From Sorangium cellulosum So ce56 (GTDB taxonomy: Bacteria > Myxococcota_A > Polyangia > Polyangiales > Polyangiaceae), in contig NC_010162.1 of assembly GCF_000067165.1 (NCBI RefSeq), forward strand, positions 5,042,501 through 5,106,500: 64,000 nucleotides of DNA, written 5' to 3'. Positions 1 through 9,025 of this stretch are shown piece after piece (position 1 is the first letter of the stretch; each line of letters starts with the position of its first letter). The notes beneath the pieces are model-generated. The model was not told where the DNA came from. It was given only the letters and a program-made list of their open reading frames with translations, and did not search any database. A program made the position numbers and the translations under genes.

Positions 1-1
1 C

Positions 2-1507
2 GGCGCGCGGGGCCTGAAGGGCGCGCTGGCCGGGGTCGCCGTCATGGCGCTCCTCGGCTCGCACGCCGGGTGCTCGTGCAGCGAGGAGCCGGAGCAGGTG
101 GAGCCGGGGTGCGTCGCGCCCGACTGCATGACGCTGGAGCACGGGCTCATCGGCGCGTACACGTCGGTCGCGGTCGCCGCCGACAAGCGTACGGTCTGGG
201 TCGCCGGCTACGCGGAGGCCGACTGGCGCAACGCGTTCGCGTGGGGTGACCTCGTGGTCGGCACGTGGGACGGCGAGGCGGTCGCGTGGGAGGCGATCGA
301 CGGGGTGCCCGCGGAGCCCCCGGTCGACCCGGCCCGGTTCGACGTGAGCGGGTTCCGCGGGGGCCAGACCGAGCCCGGCGACGACGTCGGCCTCTGGACG
401 TCGATCGCGGTGGGGCCGGACGGCGAGCCGGCGGTGGCCTACTACGACCGCACGAACCGCGCGCTCAAGTTCGCGCAGCGGCAGGGCGGCACGTGGGCGG
501 TGAGCTTCGTGCAGCAGGCGCCGAGCAGCGACATCGGCCGTTACGCGAAGCTGCTCTTCGTGAAGGGGTCGCCCGTCATCGCTTACCTCGCGATGGAGCC
601 GGGCGAGGGCGGCGCGGTCACGTCGAGCGTCCGGATCGCGACCGGCGAGAGCGCCACGCCCGGGGAGGGCGCGTGGCGGTTCGAGGACGTGGCGAAGGAC
701 GAGGCGACGCCGTGCCGCGCCTTCCTCTGCGGCGCCGGGGCGAAGTGCATCCGGAGCACGGGGCGCTGCGCGACGGCGCTCGCGGCCGGCGACTGCGAGC
801 CGGGGTGCGCCTCCGGGCAGGCGTGCATCGACGACGGCGGCTCGCCGGCGTGCGCAGCGACCTCCGACGGCAACCGGATCGAGACGTACCCCGAGGCGAT
901 CGGCGACTACATCGCGATGGCGCCCGACAATGCGGGCGGGTTCGGCCTGGCGTTCTACGATCGCATCCACGGCGACGTGGTGATCGCGTCGAGGTCGATG
1001 GGCGCGTGGGAGACCCGCATCGTGGACGGCGCGGCGCCGGACGGGACGGACACGGGCGACGTGGGCATGGGGACGTCGCTGTTCATCGATCGCGCCGGCG
1101 ACTGGCACCTCGCCTACGCGGACGGCCGCTCGGAGGGGCTGCGGTACGCGCGGGTGAAGGGAGGCACGGAGGTCGAGCCCTCCGAGGTGGCGGACGACGG
1201 GCTCGGGATCGAGGGCGTCCCCTTCGAGGACGGGCAGCACCTCATCGGCGACGACGCGAACGTGTTCGTGACGGCGGCCGGGGAGGTGCGCATCAGCTAC
1301 CAGGACGCGACGAGCGGGACCCTGCGGCTCGCGATCGGGACGAAGAGCGGCGACGGCCACAGCTGGCTCATCCAGGAGATCGAGCAGGAGGGGTTCGCGG
1401 GCGCGTTCTCGCGCATCGTGGAGGTCGACGGGCGGCTGCTCATCGCGAACTGGTGGCGCGTCGGCGGACAGACCACGAAGGGAGACGTGGCGCTCGTCAC
1501 CCCCTGA
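2..1507 (+). CDS. Secreted lipoprotein with Cys-rich insert, 5' end outside window
   Basis: The frame is open from the first bases, and the residues before the first ATG (44) are already hydrophobic and run into LLGSHAGC, a plausible lipobox. The real start is therefore upstream of the window. The mature part repeats short motifs such as AYYDR, FYDR, AYAD and SYQD at intervals, which suggests a beta-propeller-like fold. An insert at about residues 223-272 (counted from the ATG) holds eight cysteines and resembles the small disulfide modules common in myxobacterial surface proteins. No catalytic motif is visible. It is probably an exported, lipid-anchored protein of unknown role. The export call is fairly safe; the fold is inference. 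Confidence 0.75.
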   Translation, partial: GARGLKGALAGVAVMALLGSHAGCSCSEEPEQVEPGCVAPDCMTLEHGLIGAYTSVAVAADKRTVWVAGYAEADWRNAFAWGDLVVGTWDGEAVAWEAIDGVPAEPPVDPARFDVSGFRGGQTEPGDDVGLWTSIAVGPDGEPAVAYYDRTNRALKFAQRQGGTWAVSFVQQAPSSDIGRYAKLLFVKGSPVIAYLAMEPGEGGAVTSSVRIATGESATPGEGAWRFEDVAKDEATPCRAFLCGAGAKCIRSTGRCATALAAGDCEPGCASGQACIDDGGSPACAATSDGNRIETYPEAIGDYIAMAPDNAGGFGLAFYDRIHGDVVIASRSMGAWETRIVDGAAPDGTDTGDVGMGTSLFIDRAGDWHLAYADGRSEGLRYARVKGGTEVEPSEVADDGLGIEGVPFEDGQHLIGDDANVFVTAAGEVRISYQDATSGTLRLAIGTKSGDGHSWLIQEIEQEGFAGAFSRIVEVDGRLLIANWWRVGGQTTKGDVALVTP

Positions 1508-1714
1508 AGCGCGCGCCGGAGCGCGAGCGCCTGGGCCGTGACACGACGGGATCACCGCGTGCGGCGTCCCCCTGGAGCACTCGGCCGACCGATCGCCGTT
1601 GAGCAGGCGATCCGCCGACTGGGTATGCTCCCGGGTCGGCGCGGCCAGGGCGCGGGTGCGTCTTCTGCGAGGATCCGCAGGCAGAGCGAAGCGTCACAGG
1701 AAAGGCTTGGGACG

Positions 1715-3430
1715 ATGAGAGCGACGGAACGAACGAGCAGCAACGCGGTGAGCAACGCATCCCCTGCGCCGTCCGGTGGAGCGCAGGATCAGGCCGGTGC
1801 GCCCGCGCGGCGCGCCGCGCGGCGGCGGATCGGCGTCCCGTTCTCGCTGTGGCTGTTCCCCGCCGCGTCGGCCGTCGCGGCGCTGCACCTCGCCGGGTGC
1901 TGGCCGCTGTCCTACGTCGAGGATTGCAAGGAAGACTCGAGGTACTGCCCCCCCGACACGACGGGCGGCGGCGAAGGCCCTGGCCCCACGTGCGAGCCGG
2001 ACCCGACCCAGGATGCGAGCACGGTGGTGGACCGGTGCGCGGTGTTCGCGAGCGCGGGCGCGGCGTCCGGAGGAGATGGGACGAAGGCCAGGCCGTACGC
2101 GTCGCTCTCGGAGGCGCTCGCGAACGCGAACGGCAAGCGGGTGCTGGCGTGCGCGAGCGGAGTGTTCGAGGAGAGCGTCACGGTCCGGGCGGCCGTCGAG
2201 GTGATCGGCGGCTTCGACTGCGGCGCGGGCTGGACGTGGAGCCCGGCGGCGCGGAGCGCCATCGAAGGGCCCGGGAACAAGGTGGCGCTCACGCTGACGG
2301 AGGACGCGGGCGGGACACGGGTGCGGAGCTTCACGATCAGCGCGGCCAACGCGACGGTTCCGGGCGGATCGTCGATCGGCGTGGCGGTCGCGGACATCGA
2401 CGCGCAGCTCGAGCAGGTCGACGTGATTGCGGGGAACGGGGTGAACGGCGCGAGCGGCGAGACGCCGGAGATCGTGCAGGACGGCGCGGACGCGCTGGAG
2501 GACGTCTCGAGCGCGTGCCTCGTGGCGGTCTACAGCGGCCAGCCCGGCGTCACGACGTGCGCGGATGGCGAGACGAGCGGCGGCGCCGGCGGCCTGGGTG
2601 GACAGCCCGCTGTCGATGAAGGGCGCGGGCAGACCGGCAGCGACGGCACGCCTGGTGCGGCCTCCCCGCCCGCATCCGGCATCGGCGGTATCGGGCACGG
2701 GCAGACGGGAGAGATGGGAGAGACGGTGGAGTGCAGGGACGGCGCGAGCGGCGCGCGGGGCGCCTCTGGCGGCGCTGGCACAGCTGGCAACGGCACCACG
2801 CTCACGCTGGCCAGCATCACCGGAGGAGACGGCGGCACAGGCGTCGGCGGGACGCGCGGTCAAGGCGGGGGTGGAGGCGGCGGCGCGAAAGCAGGACGTT
2901 TCTGCATGTCCGGCGGGGGTAGCTACATCGACGGCGCGGGCGCCAGCGGCGGCGGCGGCGGGGCCGGCGGCTGCGGTGGAACGGGAGGCGGCGGTGGAAA
3001 GGCCGGCGGGTCGAGCATCGGGATCCTCAGCCTGGGGACCAAGCTGGCGCTGACCGATGTCACCATCGCCGTCGGCAAGGCGGGTCATGGAGGCGAGGGC
3101 GGAGGTGGAAGCCCCGGCGGCGAGGGCGGCATGGGGGGCAAGGGGGGAAGTCGCGTCTCCGGCGCTGGCTCGCTCGCGGGTTGCATGGGTGGCAAGGGCG
3201 GTGCGGGCGGCGATGGCGGCCCTGGCGGCGGCGGCCGAGGCGGCCACGCGGTGGGCATCGCCTACCAGGTCACGCCGAGCCCCGCGGCCGCCGAGGTGCC
3301 GTTCACTGGAGGCACGGCTGGCAACGGCGGTTCCGCCGGTCTCGGTGGCTCCCCCGGAAGCGACGGCGCGCCCGGGGTGAGCGGCGCCTGCTGGGATTTC
3401 GCCACGAACCAGAGCTGCCCGCGGCCGTGA
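1715..3430 (+). CDS. Glycine-rich surface lipoprotein with beta-helix-like N-terminal half
   Basis: The ATG at 1715 is chosen because AGGAAAGG lies about 9 bases upstream; the frame stays open back to 1538 but without a ribosome site. Residues ~40-60 form a hydrophobic stretch ending in a lipobox (HLAGC) after an Arg-rich patch. Residues ~85-240 have the look of DUF1565/parallel beta-helix proteins (GTKARPYASLSEAL, VIGGFDCG). From ~240 to the end the protein is dominated by GGxGG runs, with scattered cysteines, similar in composition to PGRS-type proteins. It is likely an extracellular adhesive or matrix protein, anchored by lipid. Glycine runs arise from GGC/GGN codon repeats and may vary in length between strains. 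Confidence 0.8.
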   Translation: MRATERTSSNAVSNASPAPSGGAQDQAGAPARRAARRRIGVPFSLWLFPAASAVAALHLAGCWPLSYVEDCKEDSRYCPPDTTGGGEGPGPTCEPDPTQDASTVVDRCAVFASAGAASGGDGTKARPYASLSEALANANGKRVLACASGVFEESVTVRAAVEVIGGFDCGAGWTWSPAARSAIEGPGNKVALTLTEDAGGTRVRSFTISAANATVPGGSSIGVAVADIDAQLEQVDVIAGNGVNGASGETPEIVQDGADALEDVSSACLVAVYSGQPGVTTCADGETSGGAGGLGGQPAVDEGRGQTGSDGTPGAASPPASGIGGIGHGQTGEMGETVECRDGASGARGASGGAGTAGNGTTLTLASITGGDGGTGVGGTRGQGGGGGGGAKAGRFCMSGGGSYIDGAGASGGGGGAGGCGGTGGGGGKAGGSSIGILSLGTKLALTDVTIAVGKAGHGGEGGGGSPGGEGGMGGKGGSRVSGAGSLAGCMGGKGGAGGDGGPGGGGRGGHAVGIAYQVTPSPAAAEVPFTGGTAGNGGSAGLGGSPGSDGAPGVSGACWDFATNQSCPRP

Positions 3431-3447
3431 TCGGCGCCGCCGCGCCG

Positions 3448-3696
3448 TCAGGCGCTCAGCGACACCGCGCGGATCTCCGCCGTCGCCGGGCCGCTCACGC
3501 GTGCGCGCTCCGCGGCCACGAGATCGAGGAGCTCTTGCCGGGTCGCCTGCCCGCTGTCGAGCAGCGCGCGCATCGCGCCGTCGACGCAGCCCTTCACCCG
3601 CGCCAGGCGGGGAGCGCTCTCCCCGCCCTCCCGCGCGGTCAGCATGTCGTGCAGCATCCGCCTGAGCCCCGCCATCGCTTCGGTCTTCGAGCGCAT
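3448..3696 (-). CDS. Small hypothetical protein (82 aa)
   Basis: A short frame beginning MRSKTEAMAGLRRMLHDMLTA and ending IRAVSLSA, predicted mostly helical, with no signal peptide or membrane segment. Two ATGs lie six bases apart (3702 and 3696); the inner one is chosen because a GAGG sits about 8 bases before it. The product is amphipathic and charged and has one cysteine. It is convergent with the glycine-rich protein gene and follows the gene at 3750-5021 on the same strand by about 50 bases, so co-transcription is possible. I do not recognise the family. Third-position GC is high, which supports it as real. Confidence 0.55.
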   Translation of the reverse strand: MRSKTEAMAGLRRMLHDMLTAREGGESAPRLARVKGCVDGAMRALLDSGQATRQELLDLVAAERARVSGPATAEIRAVSLSA

Positions 3697-3749
3697 CGCC
3701 ATCACCTCGCCCGATCGGCCTAGCGGAGGCGGCGCGATCCGGCCAAGTT

Positions 3750-5021
3750 TCAGGCGCGCGGCAGCTTGCCCAGCGCGAGGTCCGCAGCGTCGCGCTCGAT
3801 CCCCGCGAGCGCGACCCCCGGGCCCTTCCGTGGGACGAGCACCACGCGGCAGCGGCCGCGCGTCGCCGTCTCCAGGTGCGACAGCCCGAAGTCGAGCGCC
3901 GCGCCGAAGGCGAAGACGAGCGCGCCCATGCCGAGCAGCTCCGGGGAGCCCGCGCGCGCGCCGTCGACGAGCAGCGATACGCCCAGGTACGTCCCCAGCC
4001 CCAGCGCGACGAGCCCCGCGTAGAGAGCGAGCCGCGGGTAGCGCACCTCGCGCGTCGCCCGGAGGAGCGCCTCGACCGGGATGTACGTCTCCCGCTCCTT
4101 CAGCGTCCGGCCGAACAGCTCGGTCCGGCTCCGGACGGTCACGCCCTTCGGGCCGACCTCCAGCGCGGCGGGCCGGCGGTACCGCAGAAGGAACCGCCCG
4201 GCGAGCCGGAGGACGTGCATCACGAGCAGGATCCCCGTCGCCGCCAGCAGCACGAGCGCCACCGGCCCGCGCGGCGGCGGTGACAGCTCGCCCGCGAGCC
4301 GCGCCGTCGCCCCGCCGTCGCGCTCCGGCGCCCACCGCTCGTCCCCGGTCGCCCCGGCGCCCTCCTGCGCGGCCCCGCCGGCGCTCGGCGCGCGGCTCGG
4401 CCGCCTGGCGGGCGAGAGCGCGTCGCGCAGCAGCGAGCGCACGATCGGATCGCGCACGTCGTCCACCAGCGCCGCGGCTTCAGCGCGCGCATCGGGCGAG
4501 GGGCTCCCCCGCAGCGCCGCCGCGGCGATGATCGCGCCCGCCCGGCCGAGCTGCGGCAGCGCGCCCTGATCGGCGCGCCGGACCAGCGCGGCGATCGACC
4601 GCCAGAGGCCCGCGGCGCGCTCGCCCAGCGCGGCGTCCAGCGCGGTCAGCGCGTCGACGGAGGTGTACGTCGCCAGCCAGACGAGCGCCTCGGCGACGCG
4701 GCCCTCCGCCTCCGGCCCGTCGGGCGGCGAGAGCGCGACCCCGCGCGCGAGCAGCGTGGCCAGGAGCACACGGGTCGCGCTCCCCGCGCCCTCGCTCGTG
4801 CCGCGCTCGAGCGCCCGGACCACGTTGCCGAACCGGGTCTCCGCGTCGGCGACCGACAGGCCCGCCCGATCGACGAGCTCCGCGAGGCCGCCCTCCAGGG
4901 TCGTCCGCCGCTCGTCCGCGGCGGCAAAGGCCGCGGTGTGGACGACCCGCGCGAGGTCGTCGCCGCGGGGGTGTCCGGCAAGCTCATCGAGCACGGCGTA
5001 CGGAGAGTGTTCGGGCGTCAT
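3750..5021 (-). CDS. Membrane protein of unknown function
   Basis: A 423-residue protein. The N-terminal ~230 residues are soluble, alanine-rich and helical (a possible HEAT-like alpha-solenoid). They are followed by a Pro/Ala/Arg linker, a transmembrane helix (VALVLLAATGILLVMHVLRL, about 245-265), a basic cytoplasmic segment with GVTVRSRTELFGRTLKERE, and two more hydrophobic segments (about 325-345 and 355-375). The C-terminus (CRVVLVPRKGPGVALAGIERDAADLALGKL) resembles a small beta domain. No catalytic signature is evident. The stop is close to the small gene at 3448-3696. A PH-like membrane-associated domain between the helices is possible, but this is inference. Confidence 0.75.
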   Translation of the reverse strand: MTPEHSPYAVLDELAGHPRGDDLARVVHTAAFAAADERRTTLEGGLAELVDRAGLSVADAETRFGNVVRALERGTSEGAGSATRVLLATLLARGVALSPPDGPEAEGRVAEALVWLATYTSVDALTALDAALGERAAGLWRSIAALVRRADQGALPQLGRAGAIIAAAALRGSPSPDARAEAAALVDDVRDPIVRSLLRDALSPARRPSRAPSAGGAAQEGAGATGDERWAPERDGGATARLAGELSPPPRGPVALVLLAATGILLVMHVLRLAGRFLLRYRRPAALEVGPKGVTVRSRTELFGRTLKERETYIPVEALLRATREVRYPRLALYAGLVALGLGTYLGVSLLVDGARAGSPELLGMGALVFAFGAALDFGLSHLETATRGRCRVVLVPRKGPGVALAGIERDAADLALGKLPRA

Positions 5022-5108
5022 CGGCGCGGGCTGGTCGGATTAACTGAACGCCGCCGCTTTGGCTAGTGTTCCGCGCGGCCCGGGCCGCGCTCCGCCCCGG
5101 CACGGCCC

Positions 5109-5148
5109 CCTTCGCCCCGGCGCGGCCGCCTTCGCCCCGGCGCGGCCG
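5109..5148. repeat. Tandem 20-bp GC-rich repeat
   Basis: Two exact head-to-tail copies of a 20-bp unit (5109-5128 and 5129-5148), with degenerate copies on the left. It lies just downstream of the stop codon of the minus-strand gene ending at 5164. The unit is C/G only apart from two T's, so it may fold stably in RNA and help end transcription; that role is inference. Confidence 0.6.
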
Positions 5149-5163
5149 CTCTCGCCGCGCGCG

Positions 5164-6519
5164 CTACGGCTTCCGCGCGCCGCCTTGCTCCAGGAGCGCC
5201 TTCTCCACGAAGCCCATGATCAGCTTGAGCTGCCGGTTCGTGACGTGGAGCTTCGACCAGATGACCTTCCCGTCGGTGTTGAAGGTGATCTCATCCACCA
5301 CATCGATCCTCGTGATCCCCAGGTCGATGGTCCGGATCGCATTCAAGGTCTTCATGAGCTCTTGCGCGTGAACCATCGCATCTTCAGCGGATTCATCGCC
5401 CGCCGTGAGGGCGAGGTCCGCGCCCCCGTCCTTGGTCGGCGTGACGGTGAGGCGCATCCAGGCGAGGCTGCTCGGGACCGCCTGGACCCCGCGGAACGCG
5501 TTCGCGGGCGTGAGCATCGAGACGACGATGCCCGCTGCTGAAGATTTGTTGAATCCTTTCATGGACTTCAACTTGGACAGCTGATCTTCTTCAGCAGCGG
5601 GAAGGACCACGAGCAGCCGCCGGTCCGGGACCAACGCGAAGATGCGCTTGCTGCGGTCGGCGGTGGCCCGCGCGGCGGGGACGGGGGCGTCCTCGATCCA
5701 CGCGCCGTTCGACCGCTGCACGATGACGTCGACGGCCGCGCGCATGGTCTCCTCCGGCGCCCGGTAGTCCATGACGGCGACGACCTTGCTGGAGTCGCGG
5801 AGCTGCGGCCCGGCGATGAGGAGGTGGTCGATGTCCCGGATCGGGTCGACGGCGGTGTCGCTGAAGAAGGACTGCCACTGCGGGATGGTCGTCAGGATCC
5901 GGCCGAACCACGCGCCGAGCTCGTGGTTGCGGAGCCGATCGCCGGCGATGAGCACCTGGACGTTCGGGTCCTTCGACGCGAGCTTGCCCGGCGCGCCCGC
6001 GGCGCTCAGCGGGGTCCGCAGGTTCGGGTGGTCGCCGTCGTTCTCCGTGCCCCCATCGCCAGACGCGTCCGGGCCTGCGTCGCCCGGCGGCTTCCGGCGC
6101 GGCGCGGGTGTACCGCGCGCGCCCGCGTCCGGCGCCTCCGGCGAGGCGCTCGCCGACGCGGCGGCCGGCGTCGCCGGCGCTGCGGCGCCCGCGCCGGAAG
6201 GCGCCCCCTCGCCGCCGCTCGCGGAGGGCGCCGCCGCGACCGCGCTGGGGTCGTCGGCGAGGAGATCGAGATCGATCGGCACGATCGTCTCGCCGGCGTC
6301 GTAGTCGGCCAGCTCGCCCCGCAGCGCGAACATCGCGTCGAGCCACGCGAACAGCGGGGTCGGGAGCAGGGGCAGGTGCAGGAGCGCCGCGACGACGGCC
6401 GCGGTGACGAGCGCCCGCCTGGATGCGGCGCGAACGAGCGGGACGACCGCGGTGCCACGGCCCACGCGCTGGGCCTCCGTCGTGTTGTTCAAGCCACGCC
6501 CCGGGGTCCGTTCCGCCAC
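5164..6519 (-). CDS. Membrane-anchored protein with large periplasmic domain, unknown function
   Basis: Starts with GTG at 6519. Residues ~35-62 form a signal-anchor or membrane helix (ALVTAAVVAALLHLPLLPTP). Then comes a low-complexity Ala/Pro/Ser/Gly region (~95-150) and a folded C-terminal domain of ~270 residues (LASKDPNVQVLIAGDRLRNHELGAWFG onward) ending AGGARKP. The architecture resembles TonB-like or periplasm-spanning proteins in layout, but there is no TonB motif. The GTG start is supported by TAGGGT exactly six bases upstream, a leaderless-type arrangement. It is divergent from the L,D-transpeptidase gene. I do not recognise the family. Confidence 0.78.
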   Translation of the reverse strand: MAERTPGRGLNNTTEAQRVGRGTAVVPLVRAASRRALVTAAVVAALLHLPLLPTPLFAWLDAMFALRGELADYDAGETIVPIDLDLLADDPSAVAAAPSASGGEGAPSGAGAAAPATPAAASASASPEAPDAGARGTPAPRRKPPGDAGPDASGDGGTENDGDHPNLRTPLSAAGAPGKLASKDPNVQVLIAGDRLRNHELGAWFGRILTTIPQWQSFFSDTAVDPIRDIDHLLIAGPQLRDSSKVVAVMDYRAPEETMRAAVDVIVQRSNGAWIEDAPVPAARATADRSKRIFALVPDRRLLVVLPAAEEDQLSKLKSMKGFNKSSAAGIVVSMLTPANAFRGVQAVPSSLAWMRLTVTPTKDGGADLALTAGDESAEDAMVHAQELMKTLNAIRTIDLGITRIDVVDEITFNTDGKVIWSKLHVTNRQLKLIMGFVEKALLEQGGARKP

Positions 6520-6525
6520 GGCGGT

Positions 6526-6531
6526 ACCCTA
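6526..6531 (-). promoter_or_regulatory. Probable -10 box (TAGGGT) of a leaderless GTG gene
   Basis: On the minus strand, TAGGGT is followed by six bases and then the GTG at 6519. In high-GC bacteria, TANNNT ending about 6-7 bases before +1 is the usual extended -10 element, so transcription would begin at or next to the start codon. Confidence 0.5.
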
Positions 6532-6803
6532 GCAGCAGCCGTCCGAACGGCATCCATGCCCCGGAGCGCGGCCGCGCCGCGCGTCGCGGCGTCGTGGCAC
6601 GTCGTTCGCTCAAGCGATGGTCATGCGATGCCGCCTGCCCCGGCGTCCGCCGTCGTCAGCTCGAGGGGCGCGCGCTCCGCAGAGAAGTGGATCGACACGT
6701 GAGTGACCAGGTACTAAGACCGCCGAGCCGACCCGACCCTACGGGTCGATCATCAGACCGCGAGGATCGGGAAGGCCGGTCCTCGCCCAACGCTGTGGAT
6801 GCG

Positions 6804-8717
6804 ATGAACCGCTCTCAGGCGCCCCGCCCCCGCGGGCAGAAGGACCCCGCACGATCGCACGGCAGCGGCAATGTCCGCACCGACGACCTGCGGAACCCGC
6901 AACCGGCGCCGGGCGCCGGACGCGCCGGCGGCGGCGGCGTCGCGCGCACCTCGCTCGTGTCCAGCGCGCTCGGGTTCATCGCCGCGGCGGCCTTCGCCGG
7001 CGCCGCGGCGTGGGCGAGCGGCTGCCAGGGCGAGGCCCCTCCCGGCCCCTCCACCGAAGGCGGCTCGCCGCCCGAGCGGACGTCGTCCCTCCCCCGCCCC
7101 GCGCCCGCGTCCTCGGCGCGCGCCGCCGCGTCCGCCGAGGCGCCCAAGGAGGCCCCGGCCGCCGCGCCCTCCGAGGCTCCCCCGGAGCCGCCCGCGCCCG
7201 ACACGCCGTACACGGGGCCGCTGCTCGGCTCGATCATGCCGCAGGCGTCGGTCTATCCGACGATGGAGTTCTCCAAGCAGCGGCTCGGCTACATCCGGCT
7301 CGGCGGCAAGGTGCCGGTCGATCCGAAGCCGATCAAGGGCGGGAGCTGCGCCAAGGGCTGGTACCGCCTCCTCGACGGCGGCTACGTCTGCGGGAGGTCG
7401 GCCACGACGGACCTGTCGAACCCGCAGGTCCGCCTCGGCATCACGCCGCCGAACCTCGATGAGGTCCTCCCGTACAAGTACGCCTTCAACACGACCCACG
7501 GCACGCCGCTCTACCGCTCCGTCCCCTCGAAGGACGAGATGATGCGCTACGAGCCGTACCTCGAGTCCTCGAAGCGCAAGCGGAAGGAAGAGGAGAAGCA
7601 GCGCGCCGAGGCGCTGTACGAGGAGACCGAGAAGGAGGTCGCCGCGGCGGCCGCCGCTCGCGCCGCGGCCGCCGCGAGCCCCGCGCCGGTGGCCGCCGTC
7701 GCCGCGGATCCGGCTGCGGTCGAGGACAAGGCGGCGGCCGTCGCCGCGGCCGCGTCGCTCGGCATCGCGCCGGCGCCGGTCGAGGAGGAGCCCGAGAAGC
7801 CCTGGTGGGAGAACGTCGACGAGAAGGGCAGGCCGCTCAACGTCACGCTCGCCGATCTCGACAAGGACGCCGACTCGACGGTCGCGAAGCGGATGGTCAA
7901 GGGCTTCTTCGTCGCGGTCGACAAGACCTTCGGGTGGAACGGCCGCAGCTGGTACAAGACGACCGCGGGCCTCGTCGCGCCGAGCGACCGCATGTACATC
8001 ATCAAGCCGCCGGCCTCGCAGGGCATCGACTTCCCCGAGGGCGCGAAGTCGGTCGGCTTCATCCTCGCGAAGTCGGCGAGCAAGTACCAGTTCGACGCCG
8101 AGAAGAAGTCCGTCTCCGTGGCCGGCTCGCTCGAGCGCTTCGCGGCGTTCGGCCTCACGGGCGAGAGCCACACCCACAGGTCGACGGTGTACCGGAAGAC
8201 CACCGAGGGCTGGTGGATGAAGGGCGCCGACGGGACGTACACCGATCTCGGCTCCCCGCCGCCGGATCTCGCGCCGGGCGAGAAGTGGATCGACGTGAAC
8301 CTGTCGCGCAAGACGCTGGTCGCGATCGAGGGCGACAAGCCCGTCTTCGCGGCGCTCGTCTCGCCGGGGAGGCGCTCGAAGGACAAGAAGAAGAACCACG
8401 CCACGCCCACGGGGGTGTTCCGCATCCGTGAGAAGCACATCGCGACCACGATGGACGGCGACGGCACGGTCGCGGGCGATCTGCCGTACAGCATCGAGGA
8501 CGTGCCGTTCGTCGCGTATTACGACGGCTCGTACGCCCTCCACGGCGCCTTCTGGCACGGAAACTTCGGCCGGGAGATGAGCCACGGCTGCGTGAACCTC
8601 TCGCCGCTCGACGCGAAGAAGGTCTTCTTCTGGAGCGAGCCCAGGCTCCCGCGCGGCTGGCACGGGGTCTGGGCCACGCCGGAGAACCGCGGCACGCTCG
8701 TGTCCATCCACGAGTGA
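6804..8717 (+). CDS. L,D-transpeptidase (YkuD domain), lipid- or membrane-anchored
   Basis: The C-terminal domain carries the YkuD catalytic motif: a histidine in HGAFWHGNFG followed by SHGCVN (about residues 593-598), with Cys596 as the nucleophile. Such enzymes make 3-3 peptidoglycan cross-links or attach proteins to peptidoglycan in the periplasm. Residues ~53-75 are a hydrophobic segment ending WASGC, a plausible lipobox or signal anchor. The next ~65 residues are Pro/Ala-rich. A second Ala-rich coiled linker (~250-320) separates a central beta-rich domain (~130-230) from the catalytic region. The ATG at 6804 was chosen; an in-frame GTG at 6699 would add 35 Arg/Pro-rich residues and cannot be excluded. 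The total of 637 residues is large for the family. Confidence 0.85.
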   Translation: MNRSQAPRPRGQKDPARSHGSGNVRTDDLRNPQPAPGAGRAGGGGVARTSLVSSALGFIAAAAFAGAAAWASGCQGEAPPGPSTEGGSPPERTSSLPRPAPASSARAAASAEAPKEAPAAAPSEAPPEPPAPDTPYTGPLLGSIMPQASVYPTMEFSKQRLGYIRLGGKVPVDPKPIKGGSCAKGWYRLLDGGYVCGRSATTDLSNPQVRLGITPPNLDEVLPYKYAFNTTHGTPLYRSVPSKDEMMRYEPYLESSKRKRKEEEKQRAEALYEETEKEVAAAAAARAAAAASPAPVAAVAADPAAVEDKAAAVAAAASLGIAPAPVEEEPEKPWWENVDEKGRPLNVTLADLDKDADSTVAKRMVKGFFVAVDKTFGWNGRSWYKTTAGLVAPSDRMYIIKPPASQGIDFPEGAKSVGFILAKSASKYQFDAEKKSVSVAGSLERFAAFGLTGESHTHRSTVYRKTTEGWWMKGADGTYTDLGSPPPDLAPGEKWIDVNLSRKTLVAIEGDKPVFAALVSPGRRSKDKKKNHATPTGVFRIREKHIATTMDGDGTVAGDLPYSIEDVPFVAYYDGSYALHGAFWHGNFGREMSHGCVNLSPLDAKKVFFWSEPRLPRGWHGVWATPENRGTLVSIHE

Positions 8718-9025
8718 GCGGGCCGCGCGGCCGCTCGGCGCGCGCGGACGAGGACGCAGCAACACAGTACGCTCCCCATCGAGCGGGCCGCGCGGGAGCG
8801 GCCGGACCGGGCTCGCCGCGACGCGTGGTACGAGCGCGCGCCGGAGCCGCGCCTCGCCTCGCCTGGACTCGCCTGGACCCGCCTTGGCGGGCCTGGCCGC
8901 CTGCCGTCCTGCCTCCGCCAGTTGCTGGAAATCCGGGCGGGCCGTGCTCGGAACAGCTCGAACGGTCGCTTTGACAGGGCTCCCTCTTGACTCGGGGCTC
9001 CCCTTCGCACACTTGTGGAGCCGCC
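8718..9025. other. Intergenic stretch with GC-rich hairpins
   Basis: Between the L,D-transpeptidase and TPR genes. A GC-rich inverted repeat overlaps the stop region (8716-8736, centred on GGCCGCGCGGCC) and could act as a terminator, although no T-tract follows. A second small hairpin, CCCGCC-TT-GGCGGG, is at 8878-8891, next to CGCCT/CCTGGA tandem words. No gene seen. Confidence 0.5.
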